Positions 7,876-15,193 of a stretch of 64,000 bases of DNA are shown one piece after another (position 1 is the first letter of the stretch; the number at the start of each line of letters is the position of its first letter). The stretch comes from Sphingosinicella sp. BN140058 (GTDB lineage Bacteria; Pseudomonadota; Alphaproteobacteria; Sphingomonadales; Sphingomonadaceae). The DNA lies in contig NZ_CP035501.1 of NCBI RefSeq assembly GCF_004135585.1, positions 4,411,501-4,475,500 on the forward strand. The letters are read 5' to 3'. The position numbers and the translations under genes were made by a program. Under the pieces are notes generated by a model. The model had not been told where the DNA came from, did no database searches, and was given only the letters and a program-made list of their open reading frames with translations.

Positions 7876-10620
7876 CTAGAAGGTCGCGCTGAGCCCGAAG
7901 CTCGCGGTCGTGCCGATCTTGTAGAGATTGTAGTAGATGCGGTTGTCGCCGCTCTGCTGATATTCCTTGTATTTGGTTCCGGTGATGTTGCGGACCTCGA
8001 ACTTGGCTTCGAGGTCGACTCCGCCGATATTGATCCCCTGGCGCGCGACGAAATCGAGGCGGAAGCCCGGATATTCGATGATGTCCGGCTGCTGCGCTGC
8101 GCCGCGGTTGGTAACCCGTTTGCTGGCGTAAGTGAGCAGCAGGGTCTGCTGTGACAGCCGGTCCGTATCCTCGAGCCCGAGCTGGAGATTGACGAGGTGA
8201 TCGGACTGGCCGGTGAGCGGCGTGCCGTCGCGGAACAGGTCGGTTGCCTTGGTCGACGAGGACGCGAACAGCGCCACCGTGTCGTTTTCGTTCACCTTCA
8301 CCTTCGATTTGCTGTAGGTGTAGTTGGCGATCAGCACCGCCCGTCGCGATTGCCAGAAGGCGCCGCTGGAGAGGCCGCTCAGATCGAAATATTTCTGGGA
8401 CTCGACCTCGGCGCCATACAGGTTTGCCTTGGGCGCGTTGGCGAAGCTCGACAGCACGGCATTGTCGCTGAAGCTGGCGAAGGTCTCGATCGGATTGTCG
8501 ATCCGCTTGTAGAAGCCCGACAGCGAGAAGCGCTGGTCCCGCCCGAAATAATATTCGTAGCGTGCTTCGGCATTGTAGAGCTGGCTGTCGACCAGCAAGG
8601 GATTGCCGCGGAACTGGCGATTGTTGTCGGGATCGAAATAGAGCTGGTAGATGAGCTCGCGGAATTGCGGACGCGCAATCGTCTTCGAGCCGCTGACCCG
8701 GATCTGCATGTCGGGCCGGAACTGCCAGGTGAGCGTCGCCGCCGGCAGGAAGTAGTCGCGGTGGAGGCTGGTGCCGGCAAGCGATGCCGTCGGGGTGGTG
8801 AAGACCTGCACCGGATCGACGGTCTGGTCCGCTTTTTCCCAGCGGATGCCGTAATTGAGGCTGAGCTCGTCGCTGAACTGCGCCTGGATCTGGCCGTAGG
8901 CAGCGTGGTTGCGCAGCTTGGCGTCGAATACCGGGTTGCCCTCGTTGGTGTCGACCAGCCCGATGTCGTAGAAATCGATCACCGACGGCTGCAGCAGATA
9001 ATCCGGTCGGAACATCGCGACGCCGCTCGGGAAGGTGCTCGGCGCGATGAACAGGAAGTCGCGCCGTTCCGTCCGACGGCTGGTATCGGAGAAAGCATAG
9101 CCTGCGGTGAGCGTCAGCCCTTGAGTCGCCTTGTAGGTGAGGTCGGCGCCGGCGGACCACAAATCCTCGTTGAGATCGGAGAAGCTGATCTCGGCATTGC
9201 CCTGCTGACCATTGTTCAGCCGGTTGATGTAATATTGGCCATAGGGATCGTCGGCGCGGTTGCTGCGGAAATATTCGTAGCTGATCTCGAACGGCGCTTC
9301 GCGCTGCGAGTTGGCGTATCCGCCGCGCAGGTCGAGGCTGAGATCCCGGCTCAGCTTGAACTCGCCGACGAGCTGGCTGTCGATCAGCTGGCGTTCGAAC
9401 CATGCCGTGTCCTGCTGTTGCAGGGTCGCGGTCGGCGACGTCGTCTGCCGCGAGCCCTCGCCGAGACGGCTCTGCTTAATCGTGTCGCGTATGTAGAGGT
9501 TGGTCCAGCGGATCTGGTTCCGGCCGAACTCGAGACCGAGGCCGAGCAGGCCGTTCACCACGATCCGGTTGTCGGTGATGACCCTGCGGAAATCCAGTTC
9601 CTTCTCGCTCAGGTCGGCATTGGCGGCCGTCTGCTGGATCGTGTCGCGGCTGCGCCAATCGTTCTTGTAGCCGGCGGTGGCGATGAGGCCGAGCCGCGTG
9701 TCGCCGCCGAGATCGAAGGAGGTGCCGCCGGTGATCTGGCCGGAGAAATTGGGCGGAAGGTGCTTCCAACGTTGCAAAATGGAATTGCGCGAATTGATCA
9801 ACTCCCCGGCGATCGCCTGGGTGTCGACATTGCCCTCGCTGATCCGGTCGCCGCTGTTCAGAAATGCGGCGAGGGCAGGCGGCATGTCGCGGCTGCCGTT
9901 GTCGAAGCCGGTCCAGTCGCTCTTGCTGCCGTAATAAGTGTAGCCGAGCTGGCCGGTTGCCTCGCTGTCGGCTTCGATCGCGCCGCCGATGGTGAGAAAG
10001 CTCTCGGTCGGCACCGAACGAGTGGTGAGGTTGATCACGCCGCCGCCGAATTCGCCGGGGAAGTTCACCGAATAGCTCTTCTGAACGAGCGACGAGGCGA
10101 TCACGCTGGTCGGGAACAGATCGAGCGGAACGACGCGCCGCAGCGGTTCGGGGCTCGGCAACGGGGAGCCGTTGAGCAAGGCCAGCGAATAGCGATCGCC
10201 GAGACCGCGCACGTAGACGAAACCGCTGCCGACCACGCTGAGGCCGGTGACGCGGCTGAGCGCGCCGGCGATGTCGCCCTCGCCGGTCCGCGCGATGTCG
10301 GCGGACGACAGCACCGAGACCACCTGGGGCGTGATCCGCGTGATGTCGCGCGACCGCGTGCCGACCACGACGATTTCCGCGTCCGCGCCCGGGATCGAGA
10401 CCTCGGGCGCCGCTTCGTCGGGGGCTTCAGCCTCGCCGGCTCCAGCCTCGGTCGGGGCACCGGGGACGGAAGGGTCGTCCGGCGTGGCGACGGCATTGCT
10501 GTCGGGAACGCTCGGACCCGCCTGGTTCGGGGCGCCTGCGTCCTGCGCCAGGGCCGCCGCCGGGGCGACGAGAGCGGTGGAAAGCAGCAGCATGGTGGTC
10601 GCCGCCAACGTGTTGGACAT
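7876..10620 (-). CDS. TonB-dependent outer-membrane receptor adjoining the T2SS genes
   Basis: A 914-residue outer-membrane active transporter. A signal peptide ends near residue 26 (ALA-QDAG), followed by a long acidic Pro/Ala-rich linker and a TonB-box-like EIVVVGTRSRD. The plug domain contains VTGLSVVGSGFVYVRGLGDRYSLALLNG, and a 22-strand barrel ends in the aromatic C-terminus FGLSATF. I prefer the second ATG (10620), with GGGG upstream, over 10632. The plug resembles that of Caulobacter/sphingomonad receptors linked to secreted lipoproteins rather than siderophore receptors; the substrate is unknown. It lies just downstream of the lipoprotein gene on the same strand and just upstream of gspD, an arrangement that suggests the receptor takes up what the secreted lipoprotein releases or binds. 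That role is inference. Confidence 0.9.
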   Translation of the reverse strand: MSNTLAATTMLLLSTALVAPAAALAQDAGAPNQAGPSVPDSNAVATPDDPSVPGAPTEAGAGEAEAPDEAAPEVSIPGADAEIVVVGTRSRDITRITPQVVSVLSSADIARTGEGDIAGALSRVTGLSVVGSGFVYVRGLGDRYSLALLNGSPLPSPEPLRRVVPLDLFPTSVIASSLVQKSYSVNFPGEFGGGVINLTTRSVPTESFLTIGGAIEADSEATGQLGYTYYGSKSDWTGFDNGSRDMPPALAAFLNSGDRISEGNVDTQAIAGELINSRNSILQRWKHLPPNFSGQITGGTSFDLGGDTRLGLIATAGYKNDWRSRDTIQQTAANADLSEKELDFRRVITDNRIVVNGLLGLGLEFGRNQIRWTNLYIRDTIKQSRLGEGSRQTTSPTATLQQQDTAWFERQLIDSQLVGEFKLSRDLSLDLRGGYANSQREAPFEISYEYFRSNRADDPYGQYYINRLNNGQQGNAEISFSDLNEDLWSAGADLTYKATQGLTLTAGYAFSDTSRRTERRDFLFIAPSTFPSGVAMFRPDYLLQPSVIDFYDIGLVDTNEGNPVFDAKLRNHAAYGQIQAQFSDELSLNYGIRWEKADQTVDPVQVFTTPTASLAGTSLHRDYFLPAATLTWQFRPDMQIRVSGSKTIARPQFRELIYQLYFDPDNNRQFRGNPLLVDSQLYNAEARYEYYFGRDQRFSLSGFYKRIDNPIETFASFSDNAVLSSFANAPKANLYGAEVESQKYFDLSGLSSGAFWQSRRAVLIANYTYSKSKVKVNENDTVALFASSSTKATDLFRDGTPLTGQSDHLVNLQLGLEDTDRLSQQTLLLTYASKRVTNRGAAQQPDIIEYPGFRLDFVARQGINIGGVDLEAKFEVRNITGTKYKEYQQSGDNRIYYNLYKIGTTASFGLSATF

Positions 10621-10646
10621 GTTCAGCCCCATAAAGTGTGAGAAGA

Positions 10647-10677
10647 GCGGGGCAGCGGCTTCGATGCCGCGCCCCGC
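10647..10677 (-). other. Intercistronic hairpin between lipoprotein and receptor genes
   Basis: An interrupted inverted repeat in the 81-bp gap: GCGGGGC pairs with GCCCCGC and GCGGC with GCCGC around a 6-base loop, with a single bulged A. On the minus strand it is followed by a pyrimidine-rich stretch. It may partly terminate transcription or protect the upstream mRNA, giving more lipoprotein than receptor. Confidence 0.5.
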
Positions 10678-10701
10678 CCGTTCGAGTTCAGATCATTCGG
10701 C

Positions 10702-12279
10702 TCAGGTCGTCGGGATGGTGGTGCAGAGCCCGCCGCCGCCGAGGTCGGCGGTGGCGCTGTTGCAGGTCCAGCCCTTGTACCAAGTGTCCGACGCATCCTT
10801 GACCGCGCCGATGTAGGTCGTCTTGTCGAAGAAGCTGGCGATCGAGCTCGCGTCGAACGCGGGCACCGCCGTCTCCGTCGCGCCGTTGACGAAGATGCTT
10901 GTCAGGGTGGAGACGTAGGCGTCGTTGTTGTTGTTGCTTCCGCTGCCGAAGATCGAGGCGACCTGCGCATCGGTGACGCTGTTGGCGCCGAGATATTTCG
11001 GCGTGCCGCAGGTCATCTGCACCGAGCGGAACACCGGCGGGCCGGCTTCGTCCTGCGCCGGATCGGCGGCCTGGATGGTGTTGGCGCGGCTGATGCGCAG
11101 GCACGAAAGGCCCGAGCTCACCAGCACGCTGTTGACCAAAGTATAGTCGGTGCCGCCGCGCAGCAGGATCGCGGCGAGATCCGAGCCGGTGCTGGAACGC
11201 TGGATGAAGGTCGCGTTCGAGACTCGCACGTTCTGGCGCGGCGTGTTGCCGTCGACGGCATTGTCCGAATCCGCTTCGATCATCGCGTCGCCGAGGCCGT
11301 TGCGCTGGACGGCGAGGACGTACTGGAAGTTGCCCTTGACGCCGGTGTCGGTGTCGAGATTGTCGTCCTCCGCACCGATCGACACGAAATACTTCATGTT
11401 GACCACGCCGCCGAAGAATTCGGCGCCGTCATCCGAGCTGTTGAACGACATGATGTGATCGAGCTGGGTGCCGCTGCCGGTGCCCGAGGTGGTCAGCGAC
11501 TGCAGCTCGCTGTTGTTCGACAGGACGAAGCCCGAATAGCGGATCTGGGCATAGCTGATCCGGCCGCTGCTGTCGTTGGCGGTGGCGCCGCCATATTTGG
11601 CCGGGTCGGCCGCACCTTCGGTCTGCCGTTCGCAGGCGACGGTGCCGGGGGCCGCGCCCGGATTTTCACAATCGGTGATCGGCGCGCGGCCGAGCAGCAC
11701 GACGCCGCCCCACTGGCCCGACGAATTGTCGGTGGTGAGGCCGAGAATGTTGTCGCGGCTGGTGAAAATGATCGGCTGCGTGGCGGTGCCGACCGCCTGG
11801 ATCTTGTTGCCGCGATTGACCGCGAGCCACGACACGCCGGTGCCGCCGAACACGATCACGCCCGGATCGATGGTCAGCGTCACATTGGTATCGGCGGCGC
11901 TGGCGGTCGGGCCGCCGTCGGTGCCGACGTCGACCCGGCCGCCGAGGCGGTAGACGAGGCCGGCAACCTTGGTCAGCTGGATGCTCTTGTTGATCCGCGC
12001 CGGTAGGGTGCAGACACGCCAGGTGCCGGTCGGACCCTCGATCGTACCCGAATCGGTCAGGCCCTGCGGATCGGCGATGGTCGGGCAGCCCGCGGCCGCG
12101 GTCACCTTGGTGGGCGAGGGCGGCGGCGGCGGCGGCGCGGGCGGGGTCGGCGCCGGCGGGTTGATGATCACGTCGCCGCCGGTTCCGGGCGACGCGATAT
12201 CGTCGGCGCCGCAGGCGGCGAGCAGGGTCGTCAGCGGTATCAAGGTGGACAGAAGCAGGAGCGAGCGGCTGCGAGACAT
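10702..12279 (-). CDS. Secreted-type lipoprotein, candidate T2SS cargo
   Basis: A 525-residue protein with a lipoprotein signal peptide and lipobox LAAC (Cys23), then a proline-rich linker (about residues 42-57) typical of surface-exposed lipoproteins. The body is rich in Gly, Ser, Thr, Asn and Asp with repeated short turns (VTLTIDPGVIVFGG, QWGGVVLLGRAPI, DDGAEFFGG, VRVSNATF) that look like a right-handed parallel beta-helix. No catalytic motif is recognised. A strong ribosome-binding site (AGGGGG) precedes the ATG. Together with the downstream receptor and gsp genes and the Pho-like upstream repeats, it recalls in outline the phosphate-starvation lipoprotein ElpS secreted by the Caulobacter T2SS; sequence homology to ElpS is not established here. 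Cys pairs along the body suggest disulphides. Confidence 0.78.
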   Translation of the reverse strand: MSRSRSLLLLSTLIPLTTLLAACGADDIASPGTGGDVIINPPAPTPPAPPPPPPSPTKVTAAAGCPTIADPQGLTDSGTIEGPTGTWRVCTLPARINKSIQLTKVAGLVYRLGGRVDVGTDGGPTASAADTNVTLTIDPGVIVFGGTGVSWLAVNRGNKIQAVGTATQPIIFTSRDNILGLTTDNSSGQWGGVVLLGRAPITDCENPGAAPGTVACERQTEGAADPAKYGGATANDSSGRISYAQIRYSGFVLSNNSELQSLTTSGTGSGTQLDHIMSFNSSDDGAEFFGGVVNMKYFVSIGAEDDNLDTDTGVKGNFQYVLAVQRNGLGDAMIEADSDNAVDGNTPRQNVRVSNATFIQRSSTGSDLAAILLRGGTDYTLVNSVLVSSGLSCLRISRANTIQAADPAQDEAGPPVFRSVQMTCGTPKYLGANSVTDAQVASIFGSGSNNNNDAYVSTLTSIFVNGATETAVPAFDASSIASFFDKTTYIGAVKDASDTWYKGWTCNSATADLGGGGLCTTIPTT

Positions 12280-12357
12280 GGAAACCCCCTAGGAGTGGTC
12301 GAACGAAGGAAGCCCGCTGCGGCGGGTCTGCCCTTGCGACTCTGGCTAAAGGGAGTC

Positions 12358-12384
12358 TGTGATACTTGTGTTACATGTGAAACG
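12358..12384 (-). repeat. Three tandem 9-bp repeats in the lipoprotein leader
   Basis: On the plus strand the units are TGTGATACT, TGTGTTACA and TGTGAAACG, back to back; on the coding strand each reads as GTNNCACA. They lie 79-105 bp upstream of the lipoprotein ATG, between the heptamer array and the ribosome-binding site, so may be in the untranslated leader. The 9-bp period does not fit the DNA helix, which favours an RNA-level role or chance. Confidence 0.5.
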
Positions 12385-12408
12385 ACTTGGCGATAACTCA
12401 GAAGATCC

Positions 12409-12448
12409 GTGTCTTACTTGTGAGATTATCATGAAACAAAAGTGTCAT
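12409..12448 (-). promoter_or_regulatory. Weak PhoB-box-like array upstream of the lipoprotein gene
   Basis: Four minus-strand heptamers in 11-bp phase: ATGACAC (12442-12448), GTTTCAT (12431-12437), ATCTCAC (12420-12426) and AAGACAC (12409-12415), matching YTGTCAY at 5, 5, 5 and 4 of 7. All end in CAC or CAT and the spacers are mostly A/T. Individually weak; the phase and the stronger boxes at neighbouring genes are the reason to list it. Confidence 0.35.
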
Positions 12449-12618
12449 CTAATAGGTGGGTCAACAGCTTAGCGTCTCGGCCGCGATCAACGCCCGGAGC
12501 CAGGGGGCGCGCCACACGCCCGGCTTCCGGTGCAGAATCCGGCACTTGGAGGCATTCGCCGGCCGTCAGAGACCGAAACGCTGCGCCGGCCCCTCGATCG
12601 ATCCGCGGCGCTGGACGA

Positions 12619-15084
12619 TCAAAAGCGTGTGCCGACCCGCAACCCGATCGTTCGCGGCCGGGTCACATAGGTGTAGACCTTGGGGCCGATCGCGGTCAGA
12701 CCTTCGGGGTCGCCGCAAATGCCTTCCGCGCACTGGATCGAGTTGCCGAGCGCGCCGTTCACGTCGAACAGATTCTTGACGTAGAGTTCGGCATTCCAGC
12801 GTCCGGCCTTGATGCCGGTGCTGAGATCGACCGTGGTATATTCATCGAGATCACCCTGGATGGCGCGTTCGACGAGGCGCAGGTCGCTGGTGCGGCGTCC
12901 CTCGTGGACGACGTTGATCTGAAAATGACCTCGATTAGCACCGACTGGGAATTCGTAGCGTGCGAGCGCGTTGGCCTTGAACCTGGACGTCAGCGGAAGC
13001 CGTGTACCCTCGGGCGCCAAAATCTCGTTATCCTCGCCGCCAGGGCCAGGGATCGTGCAGTCGCTCTGACTGTTCGCGTAGCGGCAGAAATCATTCTTGC
13101 TCTGCGCGTCGTTATAGGCCGCGCCGGCGCTGATCGTGAACCCGGTTGCCGGCCGGACGAAGAAGTCCAGTTCCGCGCCGCGGATGCGGGCGTCGCCGGC
13201 GTTGCGGATCACGGTGAGGCCGTTGGCGCCGAGGAAGGACAGCTGAATGTCGCTCCAGTTCAGCTGATAGATTGCGGCGTTGAAGCGGATCCGGTTGTTC
13301 CACCAACTGGTTTTGAAGCCTGCTTCATAATTGTCGATGAAATCGGCCTGGTAGGGTCCGAAGCCGGGGCCGGTGCGGCGATTGATCCCGCCCGGGCGGA
13401 ACCCGCGGGAGACCGTCGCATAGACCAGGGCATCGTCGGTGACCTTGTAGGTGACGTTCAGGCGGTGGATGAAATCCGTATCGGACGTCGTATTGTCGAG
13501 ATTGGTGCAGGGCGATCCCGAAACCGAAGCCGGCGCGAAGCAGGCGGCGACGCCGGTCTTGCTGCTATAGCCGCTGCTATAGCCGAAAAAGCCCTTTAGC
13601 GAGTTGCGGTAGCGATAGATCCGGGTGCCGAGGGTGAAGCTCAATTTGCTCGTCATGTCGGCGGTGACTTCGCCGAAGGCGGCATAATCGCGGTCGACGC
13701 GGATCTGCTTGGTCAGCCAGATATCGCTTTCGGTGCCCGGCACCGTGATTGAATCGGCGATGTTGTCGATGATGTAATTCTGCTCGATGTTATGTTCCTG
13801 GCGCTGGTAGAACAGGCCGGCAATCAGCCGCACCGGCTTGTCGGCCGGCGACGAAAAGCGAAGCTCGTGGCTCTGCTTGGTGAAGCTGTCATCCGATTGA
13901 ATATACTGGTTCGGGTTCACCAGATTGCCGTCATTGTCGTAGAAGTAGGTGCCGTAGCCGGCGAGTGCGTCGTAGAAATAGGCATAGTCGACATAGTCGG
14001 ACTGGCCGTCGATCTGGCGCTGCATGTAGGCGCCGGCATAGGTCAGATCGAAATTGCCGATCTTGCCCGTCACGGTCAAAGCCGCCTGGTACCACTTGTC
14101 TTCGTTGCGCTCGGGATTGAATTGCTGGACCTGAAGCTCGTCCAAACCGCGTTCCTGAGCAAAGAAGCCGTGCGAGACCTGTTTCTGCGCCATCACCTGG
14201 GGCAGGATCGTCCATTCGTCGTCCAGTTCGATCTTGAGCGCGGCGCGTGCGCCATAGGTCTCGACGTCGTTATAATCGTCCTCGACCAAAGCATCGTTGT
14301 CGAAACTGATGCCGGAACTCGGGAAGGTCAGCGTGCCCGGAATGTTGTCGATATAGCCGGCATCCTTGCGGTACCAGCCGACCACGCGCACGGCGGCGCG
14401 ATCGGAGATCGGCGCGTTGATGAAGGCTTCGCCGATATAACCCTGTTCGCCGTGGGCAACCGTGTTCACCTCGGCATTAGCTTCACCGTAGAAGCCGCTC
14501 GTATCGGGCTTGTTGGTGATGATGCGGACGGTGCCGGCCTGGCTGGACGCGCCGTAGAGCGTGCCCTGGGGACCCGCCAGCGCCTCCACGCGCGCAATGT
14601 CGAAGACGTGGATGTCGAGCGCGCCGGTGGTGGTGGTGATAGGCTGTTCGTCGAGATAGGTGCCGACGCTCGGCAACGGTCCCGAATGGTTGGCGTTCTC
14701 GCCGGATGCGACGCCGCGGAAATAGACGTTGTTGAAGCCGGGGCCGCCACTTTGCACCGAGATGCTCGGGATGTTGCGGGCATAATCCTGAAAATCGTTG
14801 ACCTGGAGCTGCTCCAGCTTGGCGGTGCCGAGCGCCGTGATCGCGATCGGCACGTCCTGCAGATTTTCCTCACGCTTCTGCGCGGTGACGATGATCTCAT
14901 CCTCGTCGCCGATCCGCCCGTCCGAACTTCCCTGATCGGCCGTGCCGCTCGGATCGCCGCCGGCCGGAACATCCTGAGCCTCTTCGGCGAGAGCGGCCCC
15001 GCCGGTCAGCAACATGGTCGACGCGAGGAGCGAGAGGCCGACGGCGCGGACGCCGGTGCGGGGGTTGGCGACGAAGCGAAGCAT
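12619..15084 (-). CDS. TonB-dependent outer-membrane receptor (second)
   Basis: An 821-residue receptor of the large sphingomonad FecA/CirA-like expansion. A signal peptide ends around GGAALA, the TonB box region is DEIIVTAQKREENLQDVPIAIT, the plug includes VEALAGPQGTLYGASSQAGTVRIITNKP, and the barrel ends in TIGLRVGTRF. The ATG at 15084 has GAGGAGA upstream and is preferred to an ATG 20 codons further up. A small hairpin (CAGTC loop GACTG) lies in the leader. It is 109 bp downstream of a TPR-sulfotransferase gene on the same strand and probably shares its transcript. Ligand unknown; plug motifs of this kind occur in receptors for iron complexes, plant polysaccharides and aromatic compounds. 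Confidence 0.92.
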   Translation of the reverse strand: MLRFVANPRTGVRAVGLSLLASTMLLTGGAALAEEAQDVPAGGDPSGTADQGSSDGRIGDEDEIIVTAQKREENLQDVPIAITALGTAKLEQLQVNDFQDYARNIPSISVQSGGPGFNNVYFRGVASGENANHSGPLPSVGTYLDEQPITTTTGALDIHVFDIARVEALAGPQGTLYGASSQAGTVRIITNKPDTSGFYGEANAEVNTVAHGEQGYIGEAFINAPISDRAAVRVVGWYRKDAGYIDNIPGTLTFPSSGISFDNDALVEDDYNDVETYGARAALKIELDDEWTILPQVMAQKQVSHGFFAQERGLDELQVQQFNPERNEDKWYQAALTVTGKIGNFDLTYAGAYMQRQIDGQSDYVDYAYFYDALAGYGTYFYDNDGNLVNPNQYIQSDDSFTKQSHELRFSSPADKPVRLIAGLFYQRQEHNIEQNYIIDNIADSITVPGTESDIWLTKQIRVDRDYAAFGEVTADMTSKLSFTLGTRIYRYRNSLKGFFGYSSGYSSKTGVAACFAPASVSGSPCTNLDNTTSDTDFIHRLNVTYKVTDDALVYATVSRGFRPGGINRRTGPGFGPYQADFIDNYEAGFKTSWWNNRIRFNAAIYQLNWSDIQLSFLGANGLTVIRNAGDARIRGAELDFFVRPATGFTISAGAAYNDAQSKNDFCRYANSQSDCTIPGPGGEDNEILAPEGTRLPLTSRFKANALARYEFPVGANRGHFQINVVHEGRRTSDLRLVERAIQGDLDEYTTVDLSTGIKAGRWNAELYVKNLFDVNGALGNSIQCAEGICGDPEGLTAIGPKVYTYVTRPRTIGLRVGTRF

Positions 15085-15193
15085 CGTGTCTCCTCGGAAG
15101 CAGGGCAGTCCCCGAAGACTGTTCCTCGCCCCGACACCGGTCAATTTGATTTATTAACCGTAACGATCTTGCCGTATCGCTGTGTTCAAATTG

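Larger units (their letters stand above)
12280..12618. other. Intergenic regulatory region between lipoprotein and second receptor
   Basis: This 339-bp stretch separates the lipoprotein start from the stop of the next receptor gene on the same strand. It holds the lipoprotein leader with three tandem 9-bp repeats, an upstream 11-bp-phased heptamer array, and about 170 bp nearest the receptor stop in which I see no gene. Confidence 0.6.

Noticed and set aside
8197..10641. An 814-codon plus-strand open frame antisense to the first TonB receptor
   Set aside because: In GC-rich DNA the strand opposite a long gene often stays open. Its protein has no recognisable domain, is strongly charged, and the receptor on the other strand is unmistakable.
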